Translations under genes and position numbers: made by a program
In this document: in pieces, positions 35,344 through 44,047 of the stretch
Layout: the number at the start of each line of letters is the position of its first letter
Numbering within the stretch: position 1 is the first letter of the stretch
From: an uncultured Phocaeicola sp.
Lineage (GTDB): Bacteria; Bacteroidota; Bacteroidia; Bacteroidales; Bacteroidaceae
Assembly: GCA_947626525.1 (NCBI GenBank)
Contig: CANQSM010000016.1
Location: 1-45,239, forward strand
DNA: 45,239 nucleotides
Reading direction: 5' to 3'
The notes under the pieces: model-generated
Told to the model about the DNA's origin: nothing
Database searches by the model: none
The model's input: the letters and a program-made list of their open reading frames with translations, nothing else

Positions 35344-35380
35344 ACATCTTTGTTTTTTAAGGGTTTGTTTTATAATGGCA

Positions 35381-35430
35381 AAGCGAAGAACCTGACCGCA
35401 TATGAACGGATTGCCTCAGATTCTTCGCTT
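35381..35430 (-). terminator. Stem-loop downstream of trxA
   Basis: AAGCGAAGAATCTGA pairs with TCAGGTTCTTCGCTT (one G-T pair) over about 20 nt on the minus strand. No T-run follows, so it may be a weak terminator or an RNA-stabilising hairpin. Confidence 0.5.
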
Positions 35431-35454
35431 GGTATAAATGTAGCAGAAGAATTA

Positions 35455-35769
35455 TTAAAGCAATGCTTTAATTTTCTCTTCAAAGGCAGCCTTAGGCGCT
35501 GCTCCTACTTGTTTGTCTACCACTTCACCATTCTTGATGAATAATACGGTGGGAATGTTACGGACACCGTATTTACTTGTCAGAGCATCATTTGCGTCCA
35601 CATCACATTTTCCGATCGTTACCTGACCTTCGTATTCTTTAGCCAAAGCTTCGATGTCAGGAGCGATTTTTTTGCAAGGGCCGCACCATGTAGCCCAAAA
35701 GTCTACTACTATAGGCTTTCCTTCTGCTATCAAAGCCTCAAAGTTTCCATCTGTAATTTCTAATGCCAT
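35455..35769 (-). CDS. trxA: Thioredoxin
   Basis: 104 residues, full thioredoxin fold with the redox site W-C-G-P-C-K, the cis-Pro segment R-N-I-P-T-V-L-F and the closing G-A-x-P-K. Cytoplasmic disulfide reductant. It lies 36 bp behind dnaE on the same strand and has its own promoter-like element. Confidence 0.97.
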   Translation of the reverse strand: MALEITDGNFEALIAEGKPIVVDFWATWCGPCKKIAPDIEALAKEYEGQVTIGKCDVDANDALTSKYGVRNIPTVLFIKNGEVVDKQVGAAPKAAFEEKIKALL

Positions 35770-35797
35770 AAGTCTCCTATATTTAAAATGTTTTTCG

Positions 35798-35805
35798 CAA
35801 AGATA
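35798..35805 (-). promoter_or_regulatory. Probable -7 element of trxA
   Basis: TATCTTTG on the minus strand fits TAnnTTTG, right after the dnaE stop. TTG lies about 18 bp upstream, inside the end of dnaE. Confidence 0.5.
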
Positions 35806-38800
35806 TTAATTAATTTTGAATTCCAATTCCGGTCGGCTTTTAATATATGATATTAAGTCTTTTTTGACTGTCACTTTTATTTTTCGTGACATCATATTGA
35901 CATGCATCTTTCCTTCTCCGTCTTTAATCAAAAAGTAGAGTTCCGTATTGCCCGGATGTTCATTTACAATAGAAGAAAAATCCGTAATGAATTCTTCATC
36001 AAGAGTTTCTAGTGGAGTTGTGATGGTAATTTTTTCTATTAGGCTCTCTTTAATATCTGGAAGTAACTCGATAGAATTTACTTTAATATCCAGTTCATCA
36101 GGTTTCCACTGGCGAGGTATACATTTGGCTTTGATATATAGGAAGTATCCGATGCGCAAATAGTTGCTCCAAGTCAGCCAATCGTTTCCAAAGAACGGAA
36201 TTTCAGCTGAACCCGAATAATCCTCTATTTTGACTATGCCGAAAGGCTTGTCTGTTTTGGTGCGCCTTTCCCGTAGTCCGGTAACAATTCCTCCTAAGGT
36301 CAGATCTTTGTTGACTAAGGTCGTTTTGTCTCCTAAATCAGCCATGTGCGTGTTACATACATTCTCTAAGATGATAGCGTAATCATCGAGTGGGTGAGCT
36401 GAAAGGTAGATTCCCACCAGGTCTTTCTCTTTATTTAGCCGTTCCAATGTGTTCCATGATTCTACTTTAGGAACTTCTGGGGTAGCAATATCTATAGGAT
36501 TTTCGTCTCCGAATAAGGAATTGAGTGCTGCCGCTTTATCTAATTGGTATTTTTGTCCATATCGAATCAGTGCTTCCGTATAAGTTTCCCCTTTGCTGTT
36601 GGGGGCAAAAAACATTTCCCGCTTGACGCCATCGAAGGCATCAAACCCACCTGCCAGTACAATGTTCTCGACATTTTTTCTATTACATGCTATCAAGTTT
36701 ACCCGTTGGAAGAAGTCCAAGACATTTTTGAACGGACCGTTTGAGTTACGTTCATCTACGATGGCTGCTACGGCATTTTCGCCGACACCTTTTATAGCAC
36801 CAAGTCCAAAACGGATATCTCCGTGTTTGTTGACAGAGAATTTCATGATGCTTTCGTTTATGTCCGGGCCTAAAACTTGTATTCCCATGGCTTTGCATTC
36901 GTCCATTAATTTTGTAATTTCATCAATTTTTGAAATGTTGCGGCTTAAGGTCGCGGCCATATATTGGGATGGATAGTTGGCCTTTAAATAGGCTGTTTGG
37001 TAGGCAACCCATGAATAACAGGTCGCATGTGATTTGTTGAAAGCATACGAGGCGAATTTTTCCCAATCTGTCCATATTTTCTCCAGAACTTTTGGATCAT
37101 GTCCATTTCTCTTACCTCCTTCAATAAATTTAGGCTTCATATGATCCAATTTGTCACGTAGTTTTTTACCCATTGCTTTACGCAAAGCATCACTTTCACC
37201 TCGGGTAAAGTCCGCCAATAGTCTTGATAAAAGCATCACTTGCTCCTGATAAACTGTAATACCATACGTATCTTTCAGATATTTTTCCATGATAGGAATA
37301 TCGTATACAATAGGTTTGCGCCCTTGCTTGCGGTCGATAAAATCAGGGATGTAATCCATCGGTCCCGGTCGGTATAAGGCGTTCATGGCAATTAGGTCTT
37401 CAAAGGTGGTAGGTTGCAATTCACGTAAATATTTTTGCATTCCTGCCGATTCGAATTGGAACGTACCGATGGTTCTTCCTTCACTATAAAGTTTATATGT
37501 GGCTGGGTCATTGATGTCAATGGCATCAATGTCCAGTTCTTTGCCTAAGCTCAGCCGTATGTTTTCTAACGCTTCTTTAATAATAGAGAGCGTTTTCAGT
37601 CCAAGGAAGTCCATTTTTATCAGTCCTGTTTCTTCAATGACGGAACCTTCATATTGCGTGACAAGCATTTTTTCTCCGGTTTCTTTATCATCGGCAGTAC
37701 TGACCGGTACCCAATCTGTAATGTCGTCACGGCAGATAATAGTACCGCAAGCGTGTACGCCGGTGTTACGCACGTTCCCTTCCAGCATCTTGGCATACTT
37801 GATGGTATCTCGTATCATCGGATCAGGGGATGCTTCCGCTTCCTGTAATTCTGGAACGTAGGCAATGGCATTGGGCAGATTCAATTTTTTGTCGGGAATC
37901 TTGTCAGGTACTAACTTACATAGTTTATCAGAGATAGGCAGAGGTACTTTTTGTACACGGGCAACGTCTTTAATAGCTAATTTTGTTGCCATCGTACCAT
38001 ATGTGATAATGTGAGCCACTTTTTCCTGTCCATATTTTTCTGTTACCCAGCGTAGTACTTCTCCTCGTCCGTCATCATCAAAATCCACATCAATATCGGG
38101 GAGGGAGATACGATCAGGATTAAGGAAACGTTCAAACAGAAGATCGTAAGCAATAGGGTCTATTTTGGTAATACCCAAGCAGTAAGCAACAGCTGATCCT
38201 GCGGCAGAACCACGTCCCGGTCCTACAGATACGCCTAGTTTATTACGAGCGGCATTGATGAAATCCTGTACAATTAGAAAGTAACCGGGAAATCCCATAG
38301 TTTTCATGATATGCAACTCGAAGTTTAATCGTTCTTTTACTTCGTCACTTAAATGTTCTCCATAGAGTTTCCGGGCACCGTCCATAGCCAGTTTTTTCAG
38401 ATAATCAGCTTCCAATTTGATACGGTATAGTTTATCATATCCGCCTAACTTTTTTATTTTTTCTCTGGCAGATTCCTCATCCATAACCACTTTTCCGTTT
38501 TCATCACGGGTGAATTCATTGAACAAATCTTCTTCCGTATATTTTTGCCTATATCCTTCTTCCGTCCCGAAATCTTCAGGGATGGCAAAAGTAGGCATAA
38601 TCGGGTCATGATTAATTGAATATACTTCTATTTGATTGCAAATGTCTACAGTGTTGCTCAGAGCTTCGGGGATATACGAAAAGATTTCATTCATTTCGGC
38701 TTTGGTTTTGAACCATTCCTGTTTGGAATAAAGCATTCGTTTTGGGTCGTCTAAATCTTTGCCTGTACTCAAGCAGATTAACCGGTCGTGTGCCTCGGCA

Positions 38801-39603
38801 TTTTCTTCATCAACAAAATGGACGTCATTGGTACAGATGAGTTTTATATTGTACTTTTTGCTATATTCTATTAGTTTTTCGTTTACTTTGAGCTGCATCC
38901 CGTATGCTTCGTGATTGGCACGTGTGACTGTAGCTTTGTGAAGTTGTAATTCTAAATAGTAATTTTCTCCGAATACTTTTTTATGCCATTGAACTGCTTC
39001 TTCTGCATCAGACCATTGTTCGTTTGTGATACGTTTAGGTATTTCGCCTCCTAAGCAAGCCGAACAGATTATAAGTCCTTCATGGTACTTTTCAAGTTCC
39101 ACCCTGTCAGTTCTAGGACGCATATAGTAACCTTCTGTCCAGGCTTTGGATACTAACTTAATCAGATTATGATATCCTTTCTCGTTTTTAGCCAATACGA
39201 TTAGGTGGTATCCACTTTGGTCTTGTTTGCCTTCTTTGTTGAATAACCTGCGCCGGGCTACGTACATTTCACAGCCGATGATAGGTTTAAAGATTTTCGC
39301 ATTGGCTTTTTCTATCTGTTCTTTCAGAGACTTTATTTGCTCGTCTTTCTCTTCTATGGCCTCTGTTGTCTCTTCCAATTCAGAAAGTTGCTTTTTCAGT
39401 TTTTTGATTTCGTCTTTTACCTTATCATTCTTTTTATTTACATAGTTGATGAATTCTTTAATACCGAACATATTCCCGTGGTCGGTTACTGCCATGCCTT
39501 TCATTCCGTCGGCAATAGCTTTATCTACTAATTTCTGGATACTGGCCTGTCCGTCAAGGATAGAATATTGAGTGTGAACGTGTAAGTGTACAAAATCCTG
39601 CAT
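35806..39603 (-). CDS. dnaE: DNA polymerase III subunit alpha
   Basis: 1265 residues from ATG 39603; a longer frame from 39690 would start upstream of the promoter. The replicative polymerase. N-terminal PHP domain (H-L-H-V-H-T-Q-Y-S), an unusual charged coiled-coil insert at ~65-105 (long run of Lys/Glu heptads), catalytic P-D-I-D-V-D-F-D-D in the palm, F-Q-F-E-S-A-G-M, helix-hairpin-helix, and an OB domain near the end (L-G-G-I-V-T-G-L). All catalytic Asp are kept. Confidence 0.96.
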   Translation of the reverse strand: MQDFVHLHVHTQYSILDGQASIQKLVDKAIADGMKGMAVTDHGNMFGIKEFINYVNKKNDKVKDEIKKLKKQLSELEETTEAIEEKDEQIKSLKEQIEKANAKIFKPIIGCEMYVARRRLFNKEGKQDQSGYHLIVLAKNEKGYHNLIKLVSKAWTEGYYMRPRTDRVELEKYHEGLIICSACLGGEIPKRITNEQWSDAEEAVQWHKKVFGENYYLELQLHKATVTRANHEAYGMQLKVNEKLIEYSKKYNIKLICTNDVHFVDEENAEAHDRLICLSTGKDLDDPKRMLYSKQEWFKTKAEMNEIFSYIPEALSNTVDICNQIEVYSINHDPIMPTFAIPEDFGTEEGYRQKYTEEDLFNEFTRDENGKVVMDEESAREKIKKLGGYDKLYRIKLEADYLKKLAMDGARKLYGEHLSDEVKERLNFELHIMKTMGFPGYFLIVQDFINAARNKLGVSVGPGRGSAAGSAVAYCLGITKIDPIAYDLLFERFLNPDRISLPDIDVDFDDDGRGEVLRWVTEKYGQEKVAHIITYGTMATKLAIKDVARVQKVPLPISDKLCKLVPDKIPDKKLNLPNAIAYVPELQEAEASPDPMIRDTIKYAKMLEGNVRNTGVHACGTIICRDDITDWVPVSTADDKETGEKMLVTQYEGSVIEETGLIKMDFLGLKTLSIIKEALENIRLSLGKELDIDAIDINDPATYKLYSEGRTIGTFQFESAGMQKYLRELQPTTFEDLIAMNALYRPGPMDYIPDFIDRKQGRKPIVYDIPIMEKYLKDTYGITVYQEQVMLLSRLLADFTRGESDALRKAMGKKLRDKLDHMKPKFIEGGKRNGHDPKVLEKIWTDWEKFASYAFNKSHATCYSWVAYQTAYLKANYPSQYMAATLSRNISKIDEITKLMDECKAMGIQVLGPDINESIMKFSVNKHGDIRFGLGAIKGVGENAVAAIVDERNSNGPFKNVLDFFQRVNLIACNRKNVENIVLAGGFDAFDGVKREMFFAPNSKGETYTEALIRYGQKYQLDKAAALNSLFGDENPIDIATPEVPKVESWNTLERLNKEKDLVGIYLSAHPLDDYAIILENVCNTHMADLGDKTTLVNKDLTLGGIVTGLRERRTKTDKPFGIVKIEDYSGSAEIPFFGNDWLTWSNYLRIGYFLYIKAKCIPRQWKPDELDIKVNSIELLPDIKESLIEKITITTPLETLDEEFITDFSSIVNEHPGNTELYFLIKDGEGKMHVNMMSRKIKVTVKKDLISYIKSRPELEFKIN

Positions 39604-39633
39604 GATTGATTTAATCTTTATTGAAATAGTGGT

Positions 39634-39665
39634 TAAAGATACATGGCTTTTAGGAAATGAACAAA
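39634..39665 (-). promoter_or_regulatory. Promoter of dnaE
   Basis: TTTG (39662-39665) and TATCTTTA (39634-39641) on the minus strand, spaced 20 bp. One mismatch from consensus. It places the transcript start near 39627, just before ATG 39603 and after the longer alternative start. Confidence 0.6.
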
Positions 39666-39743
39666 AACTTTTCGAGAAAGTTACGAACAAATAAGTAAGT
39701 GAAACGAAATCATATCATTTCTTTCAATTCTAATCAATATTTA

Positions 39744-39775
39744 TTTGCAGAATTATTAAATATAGACTACTTTTG
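39744..39775 (+). promoter_or_regulatory. Promoter of psd-pssA
   Basis: TTTG (39744-39747) and TACTTTTG (39768-39775), 20 bp apart, full consensus. Transcription would start near 39782, which rules out the in-frame ATG at 39699 and supports ATG 39804 for psd. Confidence 0.75.
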
Positions 39776-39803
39776 TCCGATATATAATAGCTTTAACGGA
39801 AAG

Positions 39804-40490
39804 ATGAACCGACTAAAGAAACTTAAGAAGATAAGATTACATAGAGAAGGTACCCATATGCTTGTGCTAAGTTGCATTGTTTTAGTATTGATAAACGCGG
39901 CACTTTTTTATTTTATTGATTGTAAGATTCCCTTTTATATTTTTGTTGTATTGAGTTCTGTCATCTATTTGGTGATGATTAATTTTTTCCGATGCCCTAT
40001 TCGCTTGTTTGAAGGAGAGACGGATAAGGTGGTGGTAGCACCGGCTGATGGTACTGTGGTTGTTGCGGAAGTTGTGGATGAACATGAATATTTTCATGAT
40101 AAACGTGTCATGATTTCCATTTTTATGAGTCTTGTAAATGTACATGCCAATTGGTATCCGGTGGATGGAATAGTAAAGAAGGTCGAACATCAAAATGGCA
40201 ATTTCCATAAAGCCTTTTTGCCGAAGGCCAGTACTGAGAATGAACGTTCTACGGTGGTGATTGAAACACCTGATGGACATTCGGTGATGGCCAGACAAAT
40301 TGCGGGAGCTATGGCTCGTCGTATTGTGACTTATGCGGAAGTAGGAGAGGAGTGCTATATTGATGAACATATGGGGTTCATTAAATTTGGTTCTCGTGTA
40401 GATGTCTATTTGCCTTTGGATACGGAAATTTGTGTAAAATTAGGGCAGAAAACAGTTGGTAATGAAACCGTTATTGCTAGATTGAAATAA
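39804..40490 (+). CDS. psd: Phosphatidylserine decarboxylase proenzyme
   Basis: 228 residues from ATG 39804, the usual length for the short Bacteroidetes type. Two N-terminal membrane helices, then the catalytic part: [17 protein letters not shown], and the self-cleavage site F-G-S-R near the C-terminus, where Ser becomes the pyruvoyl group. Makes phosphatidylethanolamine from phosphatidylserine. pssA follows after 10 bp and supplies its substrate. Confidence 0.93.
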   Translation: MNRLKKLKKIRLHREGTHMLVLSCIVLVLINAALFYFIDCKIPFYIFVVLSSVIYLVMINFFRCPIRLFEGETDKVVVAPADGTVVVAEVVDEHEYFHDKRVMISIFMSLVNVHANWYPVDGIVKKVEHQNGNFHKAFLPKASTENERSTVVIETPDGHSVMARQIAGAMARRIVTYAEVGEECYIDEHMGFIKFGSRVDVYLPLDTEICVKLGQKTVGNETVIARLK

Positions 40491-40500
40491 TTGGAAACTT

Positions 40501-41208
40501 ATGGCTAATCGTATTGTTTGTCATATCCCTAACGCAGTTACTTGTTGTAATCTTCTTTCGGGGTGTATTGCTTGTGTCATGGCGTATGAAATGAAATATG
40601 AGTTAGCGGTAGGTTTCATTATGTTAGGGGCTGTTTTTGATTTTCTTGATGGAATGTTGGCTCGTTTGTTAAAAGTTTCCGGCTCATTGGGTAAAGAGTT
40701 GGATTCTTTGGCTGATGGCATCACTTTTGGTTTGGCTCCGGCGATGATAGTCTTTTCCTTATTTAAGGAAGTGCATTATCCAAATTTCTTGTTGCCGGTG
40801 ACAGCGTATGTTCCATATGTGGCATTTTTGATTTCTGTATTTTCTGCATTACGTCTCGGTAAATTTAATATAGATCCTCGTCAGAGTTCTTCTTTTGTGG
40901 GTATACCGACTCCTGCTAATGCTCTTTTTTGGGGAGCGTTAGTAATGGGCTTGCACGATTTTTTGCTTTCAGATGGTTTTAATGCCATTTATCTATTTGT
41001 ATTGGTTTGTTTAACATCTTGGTTGTTGATTGCAGAGATTCCTATGTTCTCATTGAAGTTTAAGAATTTTTCGTGGGAAGAGAACAAAGTAAAATATATA
41101 TTCTTGATTGTCTGTATTCCTTTTATATTTTTGTTGGGTATTGGTGGTTTGGCTGCTATTATCATTTGGTACGTGATTCTTTCGGCGTTGACCCAAAAGA
41201 AAGCCTAA
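40501..41208 (+). CDS. pssA: CDP-diacylglycerol-serine O-phosphatidyltransferase
   Basis: 235 residues, about seven membrane helices. The CDP-alcohol phosphotransferase motif D-G-x2-A-R-x8-G-x3-D-x3-D is complete at residues 50-72. Makes phosphatidylserine for the Psd enzyme encoded just upstream; the two form a phosphatidylethanolamine operon. Confidence 0.94.
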   Translation: MANRIVCHIPNAVTCCNLLSGCIACVMAYEMKYELAVGFIMLGAVFDFLDGMLARLLKVSGSLGKELDSLADGITFGLAPAMIVFSLFKEVHYPNFLLPVTAYVPYVAFLISVFSALRLGKFNIDPRQSSSFVGIPTPANALFWGALVMGLHDFLLSDGFNAIYLFVLVCLTSWLLIAEIPMFSLKFKNFSWEENKVKYIFLIVCIPFIFLLGIGGLAAIIIWYVILSALTQKKA

Positions 41209-41266
41209 ACGGTAGTATGGCACGCTTGTTGTTATTCTTATAGAAACACTAAAGACGTTAATATTT

Positions 41267-41521
41267 ATGCATATATTAGGTTGCTTGTCCGTATTACTGC
41301 TTTTTGCTGTGATTTTTATATTTTCCCTTATTAGAGGCTTTTTTCGTATGTTTTTTGGATGGGGTTCTAGAACGGATTCCAGTTCCAGGCAGCATTCCTA
41401 TACAACTTCTAATCAGGGAGGGGAGGCGGTTCATTCTTCTACCTCTTATCCTGCTCCTAAGAAAAAGGTTATAGATAAAGATGAAGGAGAATATGTAGAT
41501 TTTGAGGAAGTGGATAAATAG
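41267..41521 (+). CDS. DUF4834 family protein
   Basis: 84 residues. One membrane helix (~5-28) followed by F-R-M-F-F-G-W-G and a hydrophilic Ser/Thr-rich, then acidic tail (D-F-E-E-V-D-K). A small Bacteroidetes family of unknown role often found with phospholipid genes. Followed by a strong terminator. Confidence 0.8.
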   Translation: MHILGCLSVLLLFAVIFIFSLIRGFFRMFFGWGSRTDSSSRQHSYTTSNQGGEAVHSSTSYPAPKKKVIDKDEGEYVDFEEVDK

Positions 41522-41533
41522 GGAGATAACTTT

Positions 41534-41590
41534 CATCCCCTTTGTTTAGCCTTTTTTGTGATATAAGGTTAAACAAGGGGATGATTTTTT
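41534..41590. terminator. Strong bidirectional terminator
   Basis: CATCCCCTTTGTTTA pairs perfectly with TAAACAAGGGGATG, extended by GCC/GGT, then ATTTTTT. It separates the psd-pssA-DUF4834 unit from the convergent PepSY-like genes. Confidence 0.85.
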
Positions 41591-41604
41591 AGATTGACTC
41601 TTTA

Positions 41605-42102
41605 TTAAATGGAAGTAGTCGGGAGAATATCATCATTCTCTTCCTCATCAACGCTTTTTAGGGGTGTGCCGTCTGTACCATAGAAAAGTTTGTGATCCTT
41701 TTTTCCGGCAGTCTCTACTTCAATCAGGTAGAATGTTGTTTGGTTCGGGCGTTCATATTGATCTATATCTTCCACTCTCCAGCTGCTGTATTCGCTATTT
41801 TCGAATGCTGTCTTTACTTCATTGGGAAGTGAACTTAAGTTTTTTCCCAAATCTGTTTCTGTCATACGCCATTCGGCATTAGAGGTGAACCAAACATCTG
41901 TTTCTTTTCCATTTTCCCAAAATTCAGCAACATAATATCCCGATTTGAGTTCCCACTTTTCATTAGCCGCAGAGGGATATTTTAATTCGAAAGCTTTTTG
42001 TATCGCTTCGGATACATTAATCGGATCGTCATCATCACTACAACTTTGTAAAGTAACTACACCACAAAGAGCTAATAACAATAAGTATAATTTCAGTTTC
42101 AT
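41605..42102 (-). CDS. PepSY-like lipoprotein
   Basis: 165 residues. Signal peptide with lipobox (L-Q-S-C) and a Ser then four Asp, the surface-export pattern. Two PepSY-like (DUF2874-type) repeats follow, with W-E-L-K-S-G-Y-Y-V-A-E-F and a second V-E-D-I-D-Q-Y unit. Family members may act as small inhibitory or binding domains in the envelope. It is 25 bp behind the next PepSY-like gene and likely co-transcribed. Confidence 0.85.
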   Translation of the reverse strand: MKLKLYLLLLALCGVVTLQSCSDDDDPINVSEAIQKAFELKYPSAANEKWELKSGYYVAEFWENGKETDVWFTSNAEWRMTETDLGKNLSSLPNEVKTAFENSEYSSWRVEDIDQYERPNQTTFYLIEVETAGKKDHKLFYGTDGTPLKSVDEEENDDILPTTSI

Positions 42103-42127
42103 AGTTTAAATGTTTTTATGTTATTTA

Positions 42128-42565
42128 TTATCTGTCTATATCAATCACGTTAAAGTTTTTGTCAAACTTTACTTCCCATCCGTTGGATAATTTTATTTCA
42201 TAACTTCGATTGTCTTTTTCTATTTTCAGGATTTTGGTATTAGGGTATTGTTTTTTTACATAATTATGTATGGCAACTGGAATGATTGCAGAAGGTACTT
42301 GGCTATATTTGCAGTCGATTTCCTTCCATTCCCCTTTTTTATCGAATTCTGCTTTGTTGCCGTTCGTGAAGATGATATCGTAGCTTTTGCTGAGGAAATC
42401 ACTTTCCATTTTGGCAAGGGCAATGGAGCTGTCGGAAAAATGTTTTTTTATAAATTGCTGTGCACGTTGAGGCATTTGTTCTACTTTGATGAGTTTGTCA
42501 TCATCTGCCCAAACCATGGCCTGCATGGTGAACAAGCATACGAATAAGAGCATTAATTTTTTCAT
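42128..42565 (-). CDS. PepSY-like periplasmic protein
   Basis: 145 residues from ATG 42565 (ATG 42571 is two codons earlier). A signal peptide ending near V-W-A-D, not a lipoprotein. Two PepSY-like units: Y-D-I-I-F-T-N-G-N-K-A-E-F-D and Y-E-I-K-L-S-N-G-W-E-V-K-F-D, each with the N-G turn and the F-D end. In Bacteroides such genes often sit beside two-component systems, but what lay upstream is cut off by the prophage left end about 110 bp away. Confidence 0.85.
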   Translation of the reverse strand: MKKLMLLFVCLFTMQAMVWADDDKLIKVEQMPQRAQQFIKKHFSDSSIALAKMESDFLSKSYDIIFTNGNKAEFDKKGEWKEIDCKYSQVPSAIIPVAIHNYVKKQYPNTKILKIEKDNRSYEIKLSNGWEVKFDKNFNVIDIDR

Positions 42566-42690
42566 AATCATTCTTTAATTTAATAGGTTGATACTTTGTT
42601 TTATTATTTTATTACAAAGATGAGCGGGAAAACTGAAAAGATTCTGAACTCCGGAAAAAATATTCTTTTTTTCTTCGCTATATGGGCATG

Positions 42691-42706
42691 AAAACGAAGC
42701 GTACAA
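42691..42706 (+). promoter_or_regulatory. Putative transposase end-binding site L1
   Basis: AAAACGAAGCGTACAA, one base different from the copy at 42783. It is the outermost copy and would be nearest the phage end. Confidence 0.6.
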
Positions 42707-42782
42707 CAGTATGAAGAACGTTTGAATGTGTAAACCTTTGATAATTCGATAAATAAATGGGTGTAGTAGGGTAGAGAGTTAG

Positions 42783-42798
42783 AAAACGAAACGTACAA
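42783..42798 (+). promoter_or_regulatory. Putative transposase end-binding site L2
   Basis: AAAACGAAACGTACAA, same direction as L1 and 92 bp further in. Confidence 0.6.
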
Positions 42799-42800
42799 AA

Positions 42801-42893
42801 GGTTTAAGTTGGTTTAGTTTTGCTTTAAGAACGAGGGCAAAGTGTTTAAGCAGGTGTTTAATGCAGCTTTGCATCAGGTTTAATTTGCTTTAA
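42801..42893 (+). repeat. Phased array of TTTAA motifs
   Basis: Eight G-G/C/T-TTT motifs start (first T of TTT) at 42803, 42813, 42824, 42845, 42857, 42868, 42879 and 42889. Spacings are 10, 11, 21, 12, 11, 11 and 10 bp, about one or two helical turns. Six of the eight continue as AA. Confidence 0.7.
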
Positions 42894-43153
42894 TCGCATG
42901 GGCGGTCAGATGGCTTTTGGGGGCTTTCTGGCCGCTTTCTTTTGTCTGGTGAGAACACCACTGCAAGCGAGCAATAACGGCGTAAAATGGGGCTTTTGGC
43001 CATGTCGCCTGTTCGTAGGGCAGGGTAGGGGAGAGGCGAGGCAGCAAATACGAGAAAATACCCTTTGACGTGCGTTTAATCACCTGTTAAATGGGCTTTC
43101 GGGAATGGTAGGATTGAGGTAGTAAATGGTCGGGTAGGGTAGGAGGTAAAACG

Positions 43154-43166
43154 GTACGTTTCGTTT
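43154..43166 (-). promoter_or_regulatory. Putative third transposase site, inverted
   Basis: On the minus strand AAACGAAACGTAC, identical over 13 bases to the core of L2 and opposite in direction. It lies about 370 bp further in than L2. Confidence 0.55.
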
Positions 43167-43174
43167 GAAAAAAC

Positions 43175-43213
43175 GGGGTTGGGGTGTCAGTTGGGGTGTC
43201 AGTTGGGGTGTCT
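43175..43213 (+). repeat. Three 12-bp tandem repeats forming a G-quadruplex motif
   Basis: Unit GTTGGGGTGTCA at 43178, 43190 and 43202 (last base differs). With the preceding GGGG this makes four G4 runs (43175, 43181, 43193, 43205) with loops of 2, 8 and 8 nt. Confidence 0.8.
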
Positions 43214-43467
43214 GCGTATATGGTGAATACTCCCCCAAAGTGGCAAAAACAGCTATATAAAAGCGGTTTTTTCGTGAAAATCTACCCCTTTAATTTCTTT
43301 TTGAACATAGGAAAAATAACGGTTATAATCTGTTTAAGTTGTTGATTATAACTGTTTAATGTGTGTTTTACTCTCAAAAAATGAAGAAAACAGCTAATCA
43401 CCATCTTTTTTATGCCATTTTAGGGGCGTTGGCAGTATCAGTGTGAACGGTGTATTGGTGTACCGAA

Positions 43468-43896
43468 TTAGCCGACACTGGCAATAGTGTCTGTGTTCGC
43501 ATTGGCTGCATCTTTTTCAAAACGCTGTTGCATTTGGGCAATACGTTCACGCAGTTGTCCAATTTCTTCGGCTTGCTCGCGGATTACAATATCTTTTTCT
43601 TGGATGAAAGAAAGTAGGCGTTGTTCTAACCCAGATGCTTGTGTTTGGTGCGTTTCTGAAGATGTCGAAAGTATCATGTCCCCCTCCCCCATTATCACCC
43701 ATTCAATATTTGTTTGAGGGTATGATAATTTCATACGACGCAATAAGTCAATAGATAGTTTTTTTCGGCCGCTTTTTATATCGCTGATGCTGGCCTTGTT
43801 CGTTCCTAATTCTTTGGAAACCTGTACATAGTCAGATATAACCCCGTTTGCTTTCAGAGTATCAAGTAATTCTATAAATCTGAAATTTTCATCCAT
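43468..43896 (-). CDS. Phage repressor-like HTH protein
   Basis: 142 residues from ATG 43896. The longer frame to 43992 would cross the operator/promoter region and is rejected. HTH near the N-terminus (V-S-K-E-L-G-T-N-K-A-S-I-S-D-I-K-S-G-R), a linker with I-E-W-V-I-M-G-E-G-D-M, the motif common in Bacteroides phage and conjugative-element regulators, and a C-terminal coiled coil (Q-E-K-D to Q-Q-R-F) for oligomerisation. No S24 protease part, so release would not be by LexA-type self-cleavage. It is leftward and divergent from the early genes, like Mu c. Confidence 0.82.
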   Translation of the reverse strand: MDENFRFIELLDTLKANGVISDYVQVSKELGTNKASISDIKSGRKKLSIDLLRRMKLSYPQTNIEWVIMGEGDMILSTSSETHQTQASGLEQRLLSFIQEKDIVIREQAEEIGQLRERIAQMQQRFEKDAANANTDTIASVG

Positions 43897-43899
43897 AAA

Positions 43900-43922
43900 G
43901 TATTTCAAGTATGAAAAAATAC
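43900..43922. promoter_or_regulatory. Possible second operator next to the repressor start
   Basis: GTATTT and AAATAC flank a centre that contains AAGTATGAA, the same half-site as in the main operator. It starts 4 bp before the repressor ATG and may serve autoregulation. Confidence 0.45.
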
Positions 43923-43932
43923 ACGTTAATAT

Positions 43933-43963
43933 TTTGTAGTATGAAATTCTCATACTATCTTTG
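43933..43963 (+). promoter_or_regulatory. Phage early promoter with operator in the spacer
   Basis: TTTG (43933-43936), 19 bp, TATCTTTG (43956-43963): a full Bacteroidetes promoter match. The palindrome TAGTATGA-N5-TCATACTA (43937-43957) fills the spacer and overlaps the -7 element by two bases, so bound repressor would block RNA polymerase. Confidence 0.85.
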
Positions 43964-44047
43964 TGGCGTGAAACTAATAACACGGCGGCCAAAGATACGA
44001 AAAAAGGCCGAGACCGAAGAATGTTAAACTCTAAAAGTGAAAGGACA

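Larger units (their letters stand above)
42894..43467. other. Non-coding phage left-end region
   Basis: No supported gene. It holds G-rich TAGGG-type clusters (43015-43040 and 43130-43147), the inverted third end site, the GTTGGGGTGTCA repeats, and an inverted repeat GTTATAATC (43322-43330) / GATTATAAC (43344-43352) interleaved with two more TGTTTAA motifs. Confidence 0.6.

Noticed and set aside
42880-43083. 67-codon minus-strand frame in the phage left end
   Set aside because: It covers G-rich and repeat DNA, has no start signal, and its composition follows the repeats. Not supported as a gene.
43175-43213. CRISPR array
   Set aside because: Three 12-bp units sit directly end to end with no spacers, which is a tandem repeat rather than CRISPR. 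No cas gene is present in the window.
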